64,000 nt of DNA from Rosellinia necatrix (lineage: Eukaryota > Ascomycota > Sordariomycetes > Xylariales > Xylariaceae): positions 992,001 through 1,056,000 of the forward strand of contig JAGYVD010000010.1 in assembly GCA_021209875.1 (NCBI GenBank). Direction: 5' to 3'. The first letter of the stretch is position 1. Each line of letters begins with the position of its first letter. This document shows, piece after piece, positions 22,788 through 34,512 of the stretch. The translations under genes and the position numbers were made by a program. The notes beneath the pieces were generated by a model. It saw nothing but the letters and a program-made list of their open reading frames with translations. It was not told the origin of the DNA and made no database searches.

Positions 22788-25410
22788 CTCTTCCTAGTCG
22801 CAGAATCCCAGCCGTCGAGCCGGCTGTTTGGGCCAATTCCCAGAACTAGCCTCTTCTTCGGTGCCCCTAACGGCTCAAACAATAAAGAAGACGTGAGACG
22901 ACAAGTGGGTAGATCTATCCCCAATAGATATTCAACCACCGAGTATAGTAGAGACTCTTGGTTGTCTACCTACCAGCTTAGTGTCAACAGTCGCTTCGGT
23001 CTTGTCAAGTGGCGTCAAACAGCCGAACCATAGAAACTTGTACAGCATATTTTGATAACCTTCATCAATGAAACAGAGAATAGAAAGGCGTAACCTGGGA
23101 ACTTGTCCATCGGAAACTCGTACCTTATTATGTAGCGGAAAAGGAATAAGGCAACTCCTAAATATATACGGTCAGCTTGATAATCCGCACACTCTCTTTA
23201 TCTCTTCGCTTTCCCCTGTGTAACATCAGTTACCACATTCAGAAGCCTCCGAACTCTTTCAGCCCAGCCTCGCCATCTGAAAATCTTCCGGTTTCCGGGT
23301 GTGGGAAAAGGAGGTACATAGCCGTTTTCCGGATCGCCGCAGGGTTAACTCCCTTGATGTCAGATCCCACAGACTTAAATGACGAAGTCCTGCGTTTCAA
23401 TTGTGCCTTTCCGCATGTAAGCCTGGAATAGAGAACCGTTCTTTCGTTCTCTTATTTTCTTCCCCCCTCCCTTTCTCCCCCTTCTAAGTAGGTCGTATTC
23501 TACACAACCCTATTCTCGTCAGGCTACATCAGGTATGTCCCACGCACCCATCCACCCAGCAAACTCACCCGGGGGCCAAACATTCCGACGTAGTTAGGAC
23601 CTTGGGCAGGGAAAGCTAATTGGGGGGAGGGACGGGATGATGCTTGAGCCTCAGACGACGGAAAACCGGCTGATGGTACAGTTGTCAATAGAGAATGCAT
23701 GAGAGCAAATCCCCTCATTACATCGGTTCGGATGGGATCTCGATACTGACGCGAGATTGTGTCTGATTAATTGAGCCCTATGTTTCAGATCGTCGACGGT
23801 ATCTGGATCTGTATCTTTAACTGAAATCGATCACGATCTGATCGAAGCCGGGGGCACTGGGGGGCCCCAACCTACACTGCTAGAGTACTGAAACACACTC
23901 TTCTCGTTAACGGATCAGGTTCTGTGGCGCTTGTCTGAACCACAGTTTTGCTAGTGCTGGACGACACAGCATCGTCATCGCCCGTTTCCTGCATCTATAC
24001 CCGCATATTATCTCGGTCAGATATATGGACATCTATGCATGTTAGGTAGGTGGGCACATATTAATATTAATAGCCTCTACTTTTTTAAGCTATCGCGCTG
24101 GCGACCGCCGAGACTTCGCCGCATGGGAATAAGCAGGAATTTATTTCCCTCCGTCCAATGCATGCCCGACCACGCGATGCCCGAAGAGCCGTCATTGGGT
24201 CGGTTGGGCTCAGCTTTTGAACCTTGCATATCAACGCGATGCCTGCGACGAGGCCGTCTGGTCGGCCAATTGGCCAGCATCGAGCAGCTCCCAATAAAAG
24301 AAAAAAAAAAAAAAAGAACAAAGGACGTGGCTGGCGAACCGGGATAATCGCGTCTCGCCGGACTTATCATGCCCCGAATCGGGATAGCCTCAAAATACGT
24401 ATCTATCTGCCTTGGATCTTGCCCTCAAAGATTCACATAACTACAAGGTTAGTTATTAGGTTATCTACAGAGTCTACACGTCTCGAGCCATCTCAAGCGC
24501 CGACGTATCAAACCCAGTCGCCACATAATAGGCGCGGACCCTCCAGTTAGAAGACGGATCTTCATCCTCCCCCTGTCCGGGAGGTACAGCCGCCGAAGTA
24601 ACGATCTGCTAGATGTATCTAATCCCACAGTACCCAGATGAATCCATCCATGTGTATGACCAACCCTGAAATGCCCCCGTGCCTTCTCCGTGCCAGTACA
24701 CGAACCCCGTACGCCGAAGACAAGAGGGTATCGCGGGCGGTCAAGTGACCCGAATACGTGCAACAAGAAGGGCACCGGGGACGAAACAAAGCAGAATGAC
24801 GCTGTCGAGCCACAAGCTCTGCCGGTCCCGAGACCGGGGGCGTGTGAAACCACACCGTATATCGCCCTCTCCGTCCTCCATATACGCTCGGGCGATGGCG
24901 TGGTCGGTGAAGTGTTTGCGTTGTTCGTCAAACTTCGCCGGCCGAGATTCGGTCGCTTTTTATTTTTATTTTTATTTTTCCCAAGCCGCCCGGATCCCCC
25001 GCTGCGCTGCTTGCTTGAGGTCAATATACACATGGATGGCATTCTCGGCTAGTTCCCCAATCAGTCGCGGCGTCTACCGACATCTGCCCAGCACGTACGA
25101 CCGCCCTCCGTACCTTCGTAAGACTACAGGGGGTTTTTTTTTTTTTAACTCTATTTTATTTTATTTTATTTTCACCGCCAGGTGGGATCCAGCAATTCAG
25201 TCTAAGATGCTCGTGTAGGCTTAGTAGCTTCAAGGAAAGAGAAGGGTGGGGGAAGGGGTTCTAAGTTTTACCAAATGTCAAGTATGCACCAAACTTGGCT
25301 TAGCGCACTTGCCGCTTTTTCCCAGGCTCAGCTCAGCCAGGTATCAGTCAGGTGACTGAGGAGCTGCCCCGTGTGCATTTGTGCATTATTTATAAGTAAA
25401 GAGAAACGGT
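22788..25410. other. Gene-free tract, first part
   Basis: No supported gene. Overlapping open frames on both strands near 24077-24370 and 24461-25218 reflect biased sequence. Holds A- and T-rich runs (24300-24315, 24959-24980, 25132-25170) and no recognised element. Confidence 0.5.
24293..24315 (+). other. AATAAA followed by an A run, possible retrocopy 3' end
   Basis: An AATAAA hexamer is followed directly by an almost pure A tract. This is what the 3' end of a processed retrocopy or non-LTR element would look like, but no coding homology was seen upstream. Chance in AT-rich sequence is equally possible. Confidence 0.25.
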
Positions 25411-25456
25411 CCGTTTACTAAACACAGTAAACGGTCTGTCGTACCCGTGCAATCAG
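25411..25456. repeat. Hairpin repeat, copy 1
   Basis: CCGTTTACT and AGTAAACGG form a perfect 9-bp stem with a 6-base loop (25411-25434). It is followed by TCT and, nine bases on, GTGCAAT. The same arrangement recurs at 26231-26270. Confidence 0.6.
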
Positions 25457-25688
25457 TTTTACGTTCATGCACCTTGATCCCCCGGCGTTGGAGCTAACTT
25501 GGCTCACGCCTGATGTGGTTCTATCTATTACATAGACCCCTATTCTGACAGGTCGCGCCCTCGTGTGACGGTCGCTGGCTGCTGCATTTGCTGGATGCCT
25601 TCGAGAAGAACCCGTGAATATTCTAGAGTGGTCTTCTGAACAAGATTGGCAGGCTGGAATAGAGCGGCAGGCCAGTCGCATGTAAAGA

Positions 25689-25710
25689 TAGAATCCCTTA
25701 GGGGATTCTA
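25689..25710. repeat. Perfect 9-bp hairpin
   Basis: TAGAATCCC and GGGATTCTA flank a 4-base loop. It lies between the two hairpin repeat copies. It could be a terminator-like fold or part of a mobile element. Confidence 0.5.
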
Positions 25711-26166
25711 TATAGCTCTGTGACCGTTTACGTCTGCTGTGTGTTTTTCCTTTCATTCTTTGTCTCTCGTCTTGTACTCTACACCTAGTGCATAAGATAG
25801 CAATATCAGTGTCAACCCCTAAGTCCTTGTTTGTCTTCGCCCTGACATAATAGCAGATTGATAAATACCTTTTTATGCTATCGACTTGTTACCGTGCTTA
25901 AGACTGGCCTTGTCCTCGCACTTCACACGGGATGGGTCCTGAGGCTGCGCGAACGAGTAATCAAGCCGTCAAGATGATCGCCAGGAATACAGCTACAACA
26001 ATCCATTATCACTAGTGCGCTCCAAACCATGGTGGCCTCGCCCGACATATTCGGAGCTGAGGTTATGACGGGTAACGGAAGCGCGATAGGACTTTTTATT
26101 TTAGCGGCGCCGTCGGTGTATGCGATGCGGGCGGCGTTGTTGACGTAGGTGGACTGATCGTGTTCG

Positions 26167-26270
26167 AGCGACTTCCTAGGAAGTCGCTTAAACGGATCAC
26201 CTAAACGGACTCGGTAATGCGTACCGAGATCCGTTTTACGATAAAACGGTCTTTGCTTTGTGCAATTGAG
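26167..26270. repeat. Cluster of three inverted repeats, with hairpin repeat copy 2
   Basis: A perfect 22-bp palindrome (26167-26188, centre TTCCTAGGAA), a 7-bp stem CTCGGTA/TACCGAG (26210-26228) and an 8-bp stem CCGTTTTA/TAAAACGG (26231-26249) follow one another within 83 bases. The last is followed by TCT and GTGCAAT as in copy 1 at 25411. Such density suggests the end of a mobile element or a structured RNA. Confidence 0.6.
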
Positions 26271-28443
26271 ATAAAGCTTGTATTAGAGATTATGCAAGTT
26301 TTTTGTCCATATTGTCAGGTATAAGGGATATGATCTTAGCTGGAATAGTGGCTAATGCGTGTCTAATGGTAGACCCATGTCAAGGATACAGGGGCCCCCC
26401 ATACATTTCTACCTAGAGACGCCGTCACCGCAACACGAGGAGAACAACACATAATACACTCAATTGAACTACTATGCATGCCATCGCTTATATCTGACAC
26501 ATATCGGGCTATGAAAGAGCGGGTCTGGCTCAGGATAGGGCTCAGTCTCAGGCTAAAAGCGGCGTGGCTCAGGTTGGCGTCCCTTTCCGGTTCAGGATGG
26601 TAAAACCTATCTAGGAGGTTGTTGTTGGTTGGTCTACAGTCTACATACACTGGGGATGTTTGGTGGAAAGTAAGTAGAGAATGATGGTGGTTAATGGTCG
26701 GTTTGCATACCTACCTCGTCTATGCATATTTCTTAAGCTCATAAGCACATACCAAATGAAAGCCACATATATAGATCACGGCGGGCAGGTCATTAGAATG
26801 CGGCTGGCTCCCAACTCGGCGGCATCCATCCATCTACCTAATAAACAGGGTTCCAGGAAGACTAGAGTTGTCATGAGGGGAGCATGTCTATAGCTACAGA
26901 CTACCTAGGCAGGTATGTACTGAGTAAGCAAGAAATTCGCACCATAGACCAAGTTTCTAACTTGTCGCACACGCTTCGGCCCGTCTACCTATCCAGCATG
27001 TTTTAGTTGCAACGTCGGTGCTCCCCAGAGGCGACACCAAGCAAGGCTTCGCAGGTAGATTCTTTGGCCAGTCGGGCACCGAACATAAGGTAGTAAACAC
27101 ACACACACACACACACACGCACGCGGACATACACCTGATGACACGCCACGGGTTAGCCCCTCTCATCAATTCCCTTTGTATATGCTTGTAGTTACCTAAT
27201 TGTGGTGACATTATACAAGTATTGGCGCACGACGACGGTTGGTTATAACATATCACATTAGCTACGAGGCCCCACGCACCATCAGCGAAGCGACGCGTCC
27301 CGGAACACATTGACGGTATTCGCTGCGGGCCCCAATCTTTGAAGGTATCCGTTCAAATTTTGGTTCGAGGGACTTCTGTTGTGCAACCCAGAGCCCAGAG
27401 GGTTCGCTAGCTCCCCATATCTCGCATACACCGTGAGTTCACGCGTAATTATCAATAGTGGTTTATGGCTTTTTGGAGCTGACGAAGGTTGAAAGAGCGA
27501 AACTGGTCCCGACTTGGGGGTAACTCTGGGGCCAGGATGGAGCGATCATGCGATGCTAATTCGAGAACGTTGCATTGTAATTCATCTGCAGGGTTGGCTT
27601 TCTAGAACTCGTAGAGATGCCAGTTGCCGCGTCCAATGGAGTAAGATGCCGTCCCGGTTTGTGTTGTATCCTCACCGTTCTTGGCGCTTCTGCCCCCACC
27701 GCCGCGAAATCAATCGCCGTCACAGTCCTCGCCGGATTATCTAACCCCAGAGCAGAAGCTCAGAACGAGCGGTTGGGTAAGAATCTGATGGCATGCTTGA
27801 TGAAGACGGGGGGCGGGGCCGATATAGGAACCACATGGGAAGCCTAAGCCAGCCTAGCTAAAGACGCCCGTTAATTGTCTGTTGGCCTGGTGACATCTCT
27901 GTGCTATCCGTTTGTAAGACTACTTAGACTAGTCACTCCGGCGATGACTAACTAGTTCGTTGGCCAGAGCCCAGGTAGTCTGCATGAACTCTTACACCCG
28001 GCGACACAGGAGGAACCTAAGGCGACGAAACGGCTTATTGACAGCGAAAGAGGTTCACGCACGCCAAGAGGGAAGTATGCGCGTTTGTAGCTCATCGCTA
28101 CTTCGACAGCTGGACACTGATATTGACTAGTTGCCATGCGTAGAAATGAAAGACATCACCTTGTGGAGGTCATCCACTGCGAATGGAAGACCTGCGGCTG
28201 GTACCTTGCTTACTCGTTCGGATGAACAATGCAGAGTGGGAACCGAGCCGACCAAGCGAAGCTCTTCTAGGAAGCTCCGGACAAATACGCAGCTTGTTCG
28301 ACTATTACCAACCGGTCTGCTACATGGTATTTATTTATCTGGCTGATATGCCCCATTTCGTCGAATTGATAAAGCATTGGCAATACCCGAGCTGGGTTGA
28401 ATCAGAGTACCGGTGTACAGCAGCGAACCTACTGAAGGTGTAA
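26271..28443. other. Gene-free tract, second part
   Basis: No supported gene; short unrelated open frames only. A dinucleotide tract lies at 27097-27118. Confidence 0.5.
27097..27118. repeat. (AC)11 microsatellite
   Basis: Uninterrupted AC dinucleotides within the gene-free tract. Confidence 0.95.
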
Positions 28444-28506
28444 GGGAGTAGGGAGTAGGGAGTAGGGAGTAGGGAGTAGGGAGTAGGGAGCAGGGAATAG
28501 GGAGAG
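28444..28506. repeat. 7-bp tandem repeat, GGGAGTA, nine units
   Basis: Six perfect GGGAGTA units are followed by GGGAGCA, GGGAATA and GGGAGAG. The degenerate units at one end suggest expansion from the other. The minus-strand open frames over it simply translate the repeat. Confidence 0.9.
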
Positions 28507-31500
28507 GTGGGAGGGATGGAGGTGTGCAACGGCTCATGCTGTGACATGCCAGCAGTAGTAAGTATACCCCGCGTGGCTTCGAGGGCGCTGCTCTGGTTGT
28601 ACACAGCACGCACCACGCACTACACACATGCGCTCAAGCGTAGTTACCAGGTAAACAGCCGAGGCGGAGGCGAGCTGGGCCGTCGGATAGAGAAAGCCCA
28701 TGCACCGCAGGCATTCATATGAAAACGGCCACGCTGACCCGGAAATAGAATATCAATCCAGCCGTACAATGAAATAGTTGTGTCGACGCAGTGGGTGGGG
28801 AGGACGTGCCAACCTCGGGGGGAAGGGGACGTTAATATATACCTTGTATCGGAGGAAGATCGAGAAATAACCCAAGGTGTGGTGGGGTTTGGTGCTGTTT
28901 AGAGAGACCTTCACCAGACCGTCCCGTCCCTAGCCGTCTCAAGCGCGTGTACTATCTATCTGGACTACCTACTTGTAGGCATGGCCCACTCTCCCTCTTT
29001 GCCTCTAAGCCATACCCATTTCTCTCCGTACAGGTTGTTTGGTTCCTCTTTGGGAATCTGGTGGCCCCGGGTGAGCCAGGCCGAGGGACCGGCTTGTAAA
29101 GTTGCAGCGGATTGGGCCTGAAAAAAAAAACATTGGGATACAAGTGCATGGGAGAATGGTAGTGTCTCTGGTTACGCGCACCGGAACCTTGTCATGCGCA
29201 TTGCTGAATAGGGACGCCGCACAATTGGCAGCAGAACGGTCTGTTGCCGAAGAGGAGCGGGAGTGAGATGACCTGGCCGTGGCAGCCCCGTGTCATCGGC
29301 GATCGGGCGAGTAGAACACGGGTCTCCTCGAATGGGATTTCAACGGAGAGCTAGTCGCAGCACGAGCTACCTGGGTATGGGATAATCATACGAATTGTTT
29401 GCATAGCTTGTTTGTATGGGACGGCGGTGGTTAGGTAGATAGGTAGGTAAAATAACTGACCAGCTACGCAACCATTCATGTACGTCTGACAACAGGGTCA
29501 GCGAGTTGACAGTCGTGCCACGCTCCATACATATGGGTAGTAGCTTGAAGGAGGTGGGTAGTACACGTTTTATGTAGCATGATGTACATAGATTGATAGG
29601 CGGTAGGTAGTAGTATGGATGTATGTATGTATGTATGTATGTATGTATGTATGTATGTATATATGTATTTATATTTGTATGTGTATATGTGTGTATTTAT
29701 GGTATGGTATAGATACGATGAGCGAATTAGTAGCTAGACCTCCTGTACCTACCAATCTTGGTCGTATCTCGAGCTGCAGGTGCTCGTTAGTGTCTTGAAT
29801 AGTCGTGGGGAATGGCTGGCTGGGTGACTTAGCTCATGGTAGCCCCTCGTTCTGTTGAGACAATCCTGCTGGCGAAGTCTCGCTTTCGACCAGTCTGTCA
29901 CTCTGAGATTCCAATTGTTTGTTAGAGCATTGACGAGAAGATTGTTTGATTCAAAAAGGTGTTGATTACACACCAGGTCTTAGAGCGAAGCGGAAAGAAG
30001 CAGGCCAATGCTACCTAGGGTGTTATTAAATGGGTCTTGTTTATCGGGGTGGTGGATGAGAGAGAAGAGTAACTGGGGGTACCTTAGTGTAGGTAACTTA
30101 GTACGATAGGTCCCTCGCGAATACAGTGCAATCAGTCTCAATAAGACCGTTTAAATGTTACCCAGGTTATAATACCGAGTAAGCGGTCGTCGGTAGTTAC
30201 AATATGTTACCCGCCTGTTAACTCACCTCATTGGGCATGGCTACAGAGGACCCTGCACGATTTTGGGTTTAGCGCGGTCTTTTTTTGGCTTGGAGAGTGT
30301 CTGACAGCGCCTTACCACCTATCTAGGTACCTAATTAAGTACCCAACCTACCTAAGGTACCTAGGTAGCTAGTGGCTGTGTAGTCTTTGATCTCGTACCT
30401 GAAAGCTTGGTTTGTCAGTCAAGGTCAACAACGGTGGCAGCGAACTTCATACTTATACCTTGGTAGTGTTCATTATTACTTTGAACACTGGCGACCGTTG
30501 TACGAATTGTTCGACCTGGATGGTATATGCCATATGTCATATAGCATATGTTTTTGTGTTTTGGTTTTTTTTTTCTAACTAAAAAAAAGTTTACCTACCT
30601 TTTGTCTTTGTCCCTTTGTACCGTTGATATTGTTGACTATGCTACCCCGTCCGTCTCTGTCAGAGAACCGAGTCGAATAAACTCGGCACGACAAGGTTAG
30701 GTTCTACGGATACGCCGACAGGTGCCCCTCGTTTGTTGTGAGTGGCATGTCCATCCACACAATTGGGGTCTATCATGATTACATGTGGCTCATAGTTGGG
30801 TCGGTTTCTCTGCTCTCTGGTAAGCTCTAGCCACCCTGCACGTTGATGAGGCCAAAAACGAGGAGACGGGACGCAACTTTCAAGAAATGTCTCGGTCAGA
30901 TCTGGAACATACAGTAATGGGTGCCTCTGTATCCCCCCATGACGAGAGAATGCCCCAATCGGGTTCCAGTAGCCGACAACCAAGACTGCTAGAACCCCAA
31001 TCAGGAGCACCTGCTATTCTGTTGCTGCATGGTCAGCAGAGACTACGGTTCCCATCATCATTCGTTGTGCTGACTGAGCGATATAGTACTGAGATCACTG
31101 AAAACCAAAACCCGCTTGTCGGCCAGATCAAATGCGAGGACGCCAGTTTATCTATATTTCCTGAGGGCGTATTCGGGCAAATCATCAGCCTTGATCATGA
31201 ACACTAATCTCCAGTATGGCATTGTCTCTCGCGGCCAGTAAACCTTCGTGGAGGCAGAGACCCAATTCAATTGAATGGGGCGCCTAGCTCCGTGTTCCTT
31301 GTCTTGTCACACTGTCAAGGGAGCTGTGAGGGCATCCCTCGGTATGGTATGGTATGCAGTGCATGCGGCAGAACTATTGAGACTGACAAACCGCCAAGTC
31401 CCCGTGCTAAATTTGGACTGGTGGTAGCGTACAGTCCGCCTCAATGTATTGTGCAACATGCCTTGGGAGGTAGTTAGGTACTTTGACGTGTATTATCTAT

Positions 31501-31779
31501 CGCTCTACGTCGGTAAGAACAAGCGTACGAGTTTATAACTATACCTAATTCGGTAGCGAACGAAGCACGCGTTAATAGAGCTTGAAGTTTCTCCGTCTCT
31601 CTAGGCATATAGTTGCGGCCGTACCGTAGCCCCTTACGGCGTGCCCTGCTATTGTTGTTGTTTGCAATAAATGCTTAGAATAAGGAGTCCTTTGAGCTTC
31701 CTTGCCTTTCTGAAACTTGAATGTATTAGCGTATTTGTTGAGTGGGGTCCACTTTATCAGGCCCAGCAAGGTACTTACG

Positions 31780-31780
<1 letters not shown>
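28507..31780. other. Gene-free tract, third part
   Basis: No supported gene. Holds a tetranucleotide repeat (29619-29660) and a cluster of TACCTAGGTA-like self-complementary motifs near 30320-30372. Open frames at 30660-31207 overlap on opposite strands and lack family likeness. Confidence 0.5.
29619..29660. repeat. (ATGT)n microsatellite
   Basis: Forty-two bases of tetranucleotide repeat followed by imperfect TA/TG-rich sequence to about 29700. Confidence 0.95.
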
Positions 31781-31812
<32 letters not shown>

Positions 31813-32099
31813 TTAACGTCTGGTCTAGGTGGAAAGGTACCTACGGTAGGGAGGGAGTAGGTAGTAGTAGTTTATTAACGTCTAGTCTAGGCTATAGTGG
31901 GGAGGGAGTAGGTAGGTAGGTATGTACTGTAAAGTTGCACCCGCACTATACTGGCAGCGACCGCAGGTAACATCTCCAACCAATTATACAATCTGTACCT
32001 GCGCCTCTACCCAAGTACCCCTGGGCACCCTCAGTGCCTACCAGCGTTCCAGCCACCTAGATTAGACGTTAATATCACTACTACTACTACTACTACTAC
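31781..32099. repeat. Inverted repeat with TAG/CTA microsatellite arms
   Basis: The left arm has (TAG)10 at 31781-31810 followed by an ATTAACGTC, TCTAGGTGG block to 31832. The right arm (32053-32099) is nearly its reverse complement: CCACCTAGA, AGACGTTAAT, then (CTA)n. Two adjacent differences between arms are CC versus TT. A third, direct copy of the left arm lies at 31865-31891. This could be a foldback or MITE-like element of about 320 bases. Confidence 0.65.
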
Positions 32100-34512
32100 A
32101 CCCTCAGTACCTACCTACCTAGGTATCTCGGGTACCTACTTAGGTTAGGTTGTCGCCCGGGTTTTGTTGCTGTTACCCTTCTAAGTAAACATAAGTAAGA
32201 ACCTTCATAAGTAAATAGTCACAGAGGTAACTAGAAAGAGGTATAGGAGATGATTATAGACAAAGCTGGAAACACACCGAGTCTGCTCTTCTTTCCCCCT
32301 TCACATGGGAAATAGGCCGGGTGGATAGCATGTGATGAGTTGGCATCCACCGTCCTCCGCAGGCCTTCTGATCACCACATACACACATGTAAGGGCGGGC
32401 TTACTCTAGCTAGGTACGTAGTGACTATAGCAATTTTCTAGGGTATTTTCGGGCTCCCAACTCCCAATAGGCACTGGGTATTGGTAGGTAGATCGCCGGG
32501 ACACAACATGTAACAATAGCATTTGGTATTCGGTAGGGCGTCAGCACAACACGAAGAGGGCACGCCTCGATGATGTAACGATAACACCACTAGCCAAGCG
32601 CATCACGGCCGCCAGCAAACTAGAGCCGGGGCGCCGGCTGGGCTCACCTGATATGTTGCGTGAGCCTCTCTCCAAGCACCTATGTAGTGACTACCTATGT
32701 CTCTACGTAGTATGAGTAATATGGAAACGTCGAGCACCATCGTTCGACTGCAATTTCCAGTCCGCCTTTTCCTTCTTCCCTGTAACTACCGTACCTCCCT
32801 CATTCCACCATGGCAAAGCTCTGAATTGACGACTTGGTGTCTGTGCTCCAATGACAAGATTTATCTACTACTAGTAGGTAGGTATTTGGATAAGTTGCAC
32901 ACACAAGCTACCGCGCCTGCACCTTTACCCAGGCTACCCAGGCTACCCAGGCTACCCAGGCTACCTAGGCTACCTACCCAGGCTGCCCAGGCTGCCCAGG
33001 CTGCCTCTGTGTCGACTACTGTGTACATTAACGGATACATGAGGTGCCTTATTTGTTGACCAGTGTTTGGATATCCATAGTTAATCCGTCTTCCTAGGGT
33101 ACTTGTACATACCAAACCTGGTAGGCAGTTGTACGGTATGTGCTGTATGTATAGTGCCTGGCATAAGGTAATTGAGGGTAAAATACGGAAATACGACTTC
33201 ATAATGCAGAACACAGACACGCTCAAAGACCCAAGCTTATTATTGGACCGGTGCGGCGGGTTTTGCTTTTTGCTTTCTTTTCGCCACCCTTGCGCAAGTG
33301 CTGATGGAATTGAAGGGTAATCAATGCCACTAGATGGTACCGGGAGTGTGGAAGAATGCTTGTAGACCGTGATGTGTGACCAGATAGGAGTAGTGATTGG
33401 CATTTCGTGCTTCCATCATCCTAAAGAGAGGTTGCTGGCCTACCATAAGTCGGCGGAACATCCCATGGGAAATAGCGCAAAGCTCCCATCATCTGCCCCG
33501 TTCGTTCAATGGGGTCTGCCTGTAAGTAGACCTGGGCTAGATACATACAGTGGGTGTAGGTAAGTAGTGTACGGCATACCTATGCTGCGCTGCCGGGCGA
33601 GGCCCTGTTCCATAGCCAGAGCCGCCGCTCAGGCGCTATCCTCACAGCACACCGGCCGAGTTGGGGTGGGAGTCCAGTGCAGTAACAGCGTGTTACCTGC
33701 ATGCATCTTTCTGCCACAGTGCTGAACTCATGGAAGCAAAACGGGCAAAAAGGACGAGTGTGGACCCCTGTCTACACAACGGACTGGCCTGGCTGAGCTA
33801 GGCGGATGAACTAAACAGGGCCGTGGGACAGGTGTACCTCGCCAGTACTTCCGCCCACGCCTCACGGACCTGTGCTGTGCTGGTACTTGCTCCACCTCCA
33901 ATCCTCCCTCTCCCATCCTTGATCCACCCATCCAACTCACCCGTCTTCCTCTGCCAACCTGCCGACCTATCCAACCAAACCGACTACACCATCCACCTCA
34001 CAGTCGTCCCTCTTGTCTGGCATTGTGCCTTGACTTCCTTTCTTCCTTGCTCTTTCCTTTTGACCAAGGAACAGCTAGGCTAAGTACTCTACACCACCTT
34101 GCTACGACCTTGTTTTCCCGACATCTCGGATCGCCATTGTCGTCTTCTTTCCTTGTGCTGCTGGCTGTGCTCTAAGCCGGGCGAGCCCTCCGTCCTGTCG
34201 ACACCTTGTCTCCGTCCTCGCCCTCGCCCTCGTTATCTCCCCCCTCCAGGCCTTATTTCCTCCCAACCTTGACCTCTCGACCAAATTGGTACGATCGACT
34301 GGACCAGCAACGAGGCAAACCACACCATGTAATGCAGCTGCATGGGCAATCCATTATCCTACTGTTGGACCTGTAACAGTCTGGCTGGGTGAAGATTGCG
34401 GGTGTTTCTCATCTACGCCCCCGACACATATCTTGCGAAGCCCCCCGACATATCTGGGTTCCAGTTTACGTAGTTAAGCACCTGGCGAAATCGACGACGC
34501 GACACATCCGCG
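32100..34512. other. Gene-free tract, fourth part, and ELL promoter
   Basis: No supported gene. Minisatellite at 32928-33005. The last kilobase is pyrimidine-rich and contains the 5' leader of the ELL gene starting at 34513. Confidence 0.5.
32928..33005. repeat. 9-bp minisatellite, CCCAGGCTA/G
   Basis: About eight units: four CCCAGGCTA, one CCTAGGCTA, a short CCTA insertion, then three CCCAGGCTG. The two unit types sit in separate blocks, indicating successive local expansions. Confidence 0.9.

Noticed and set aside
28331..28627. Repeat-rich frames reading TPYSLLPTPYSLL
   Set aside because: They are only the translation of the 7-bp tandem repeat.
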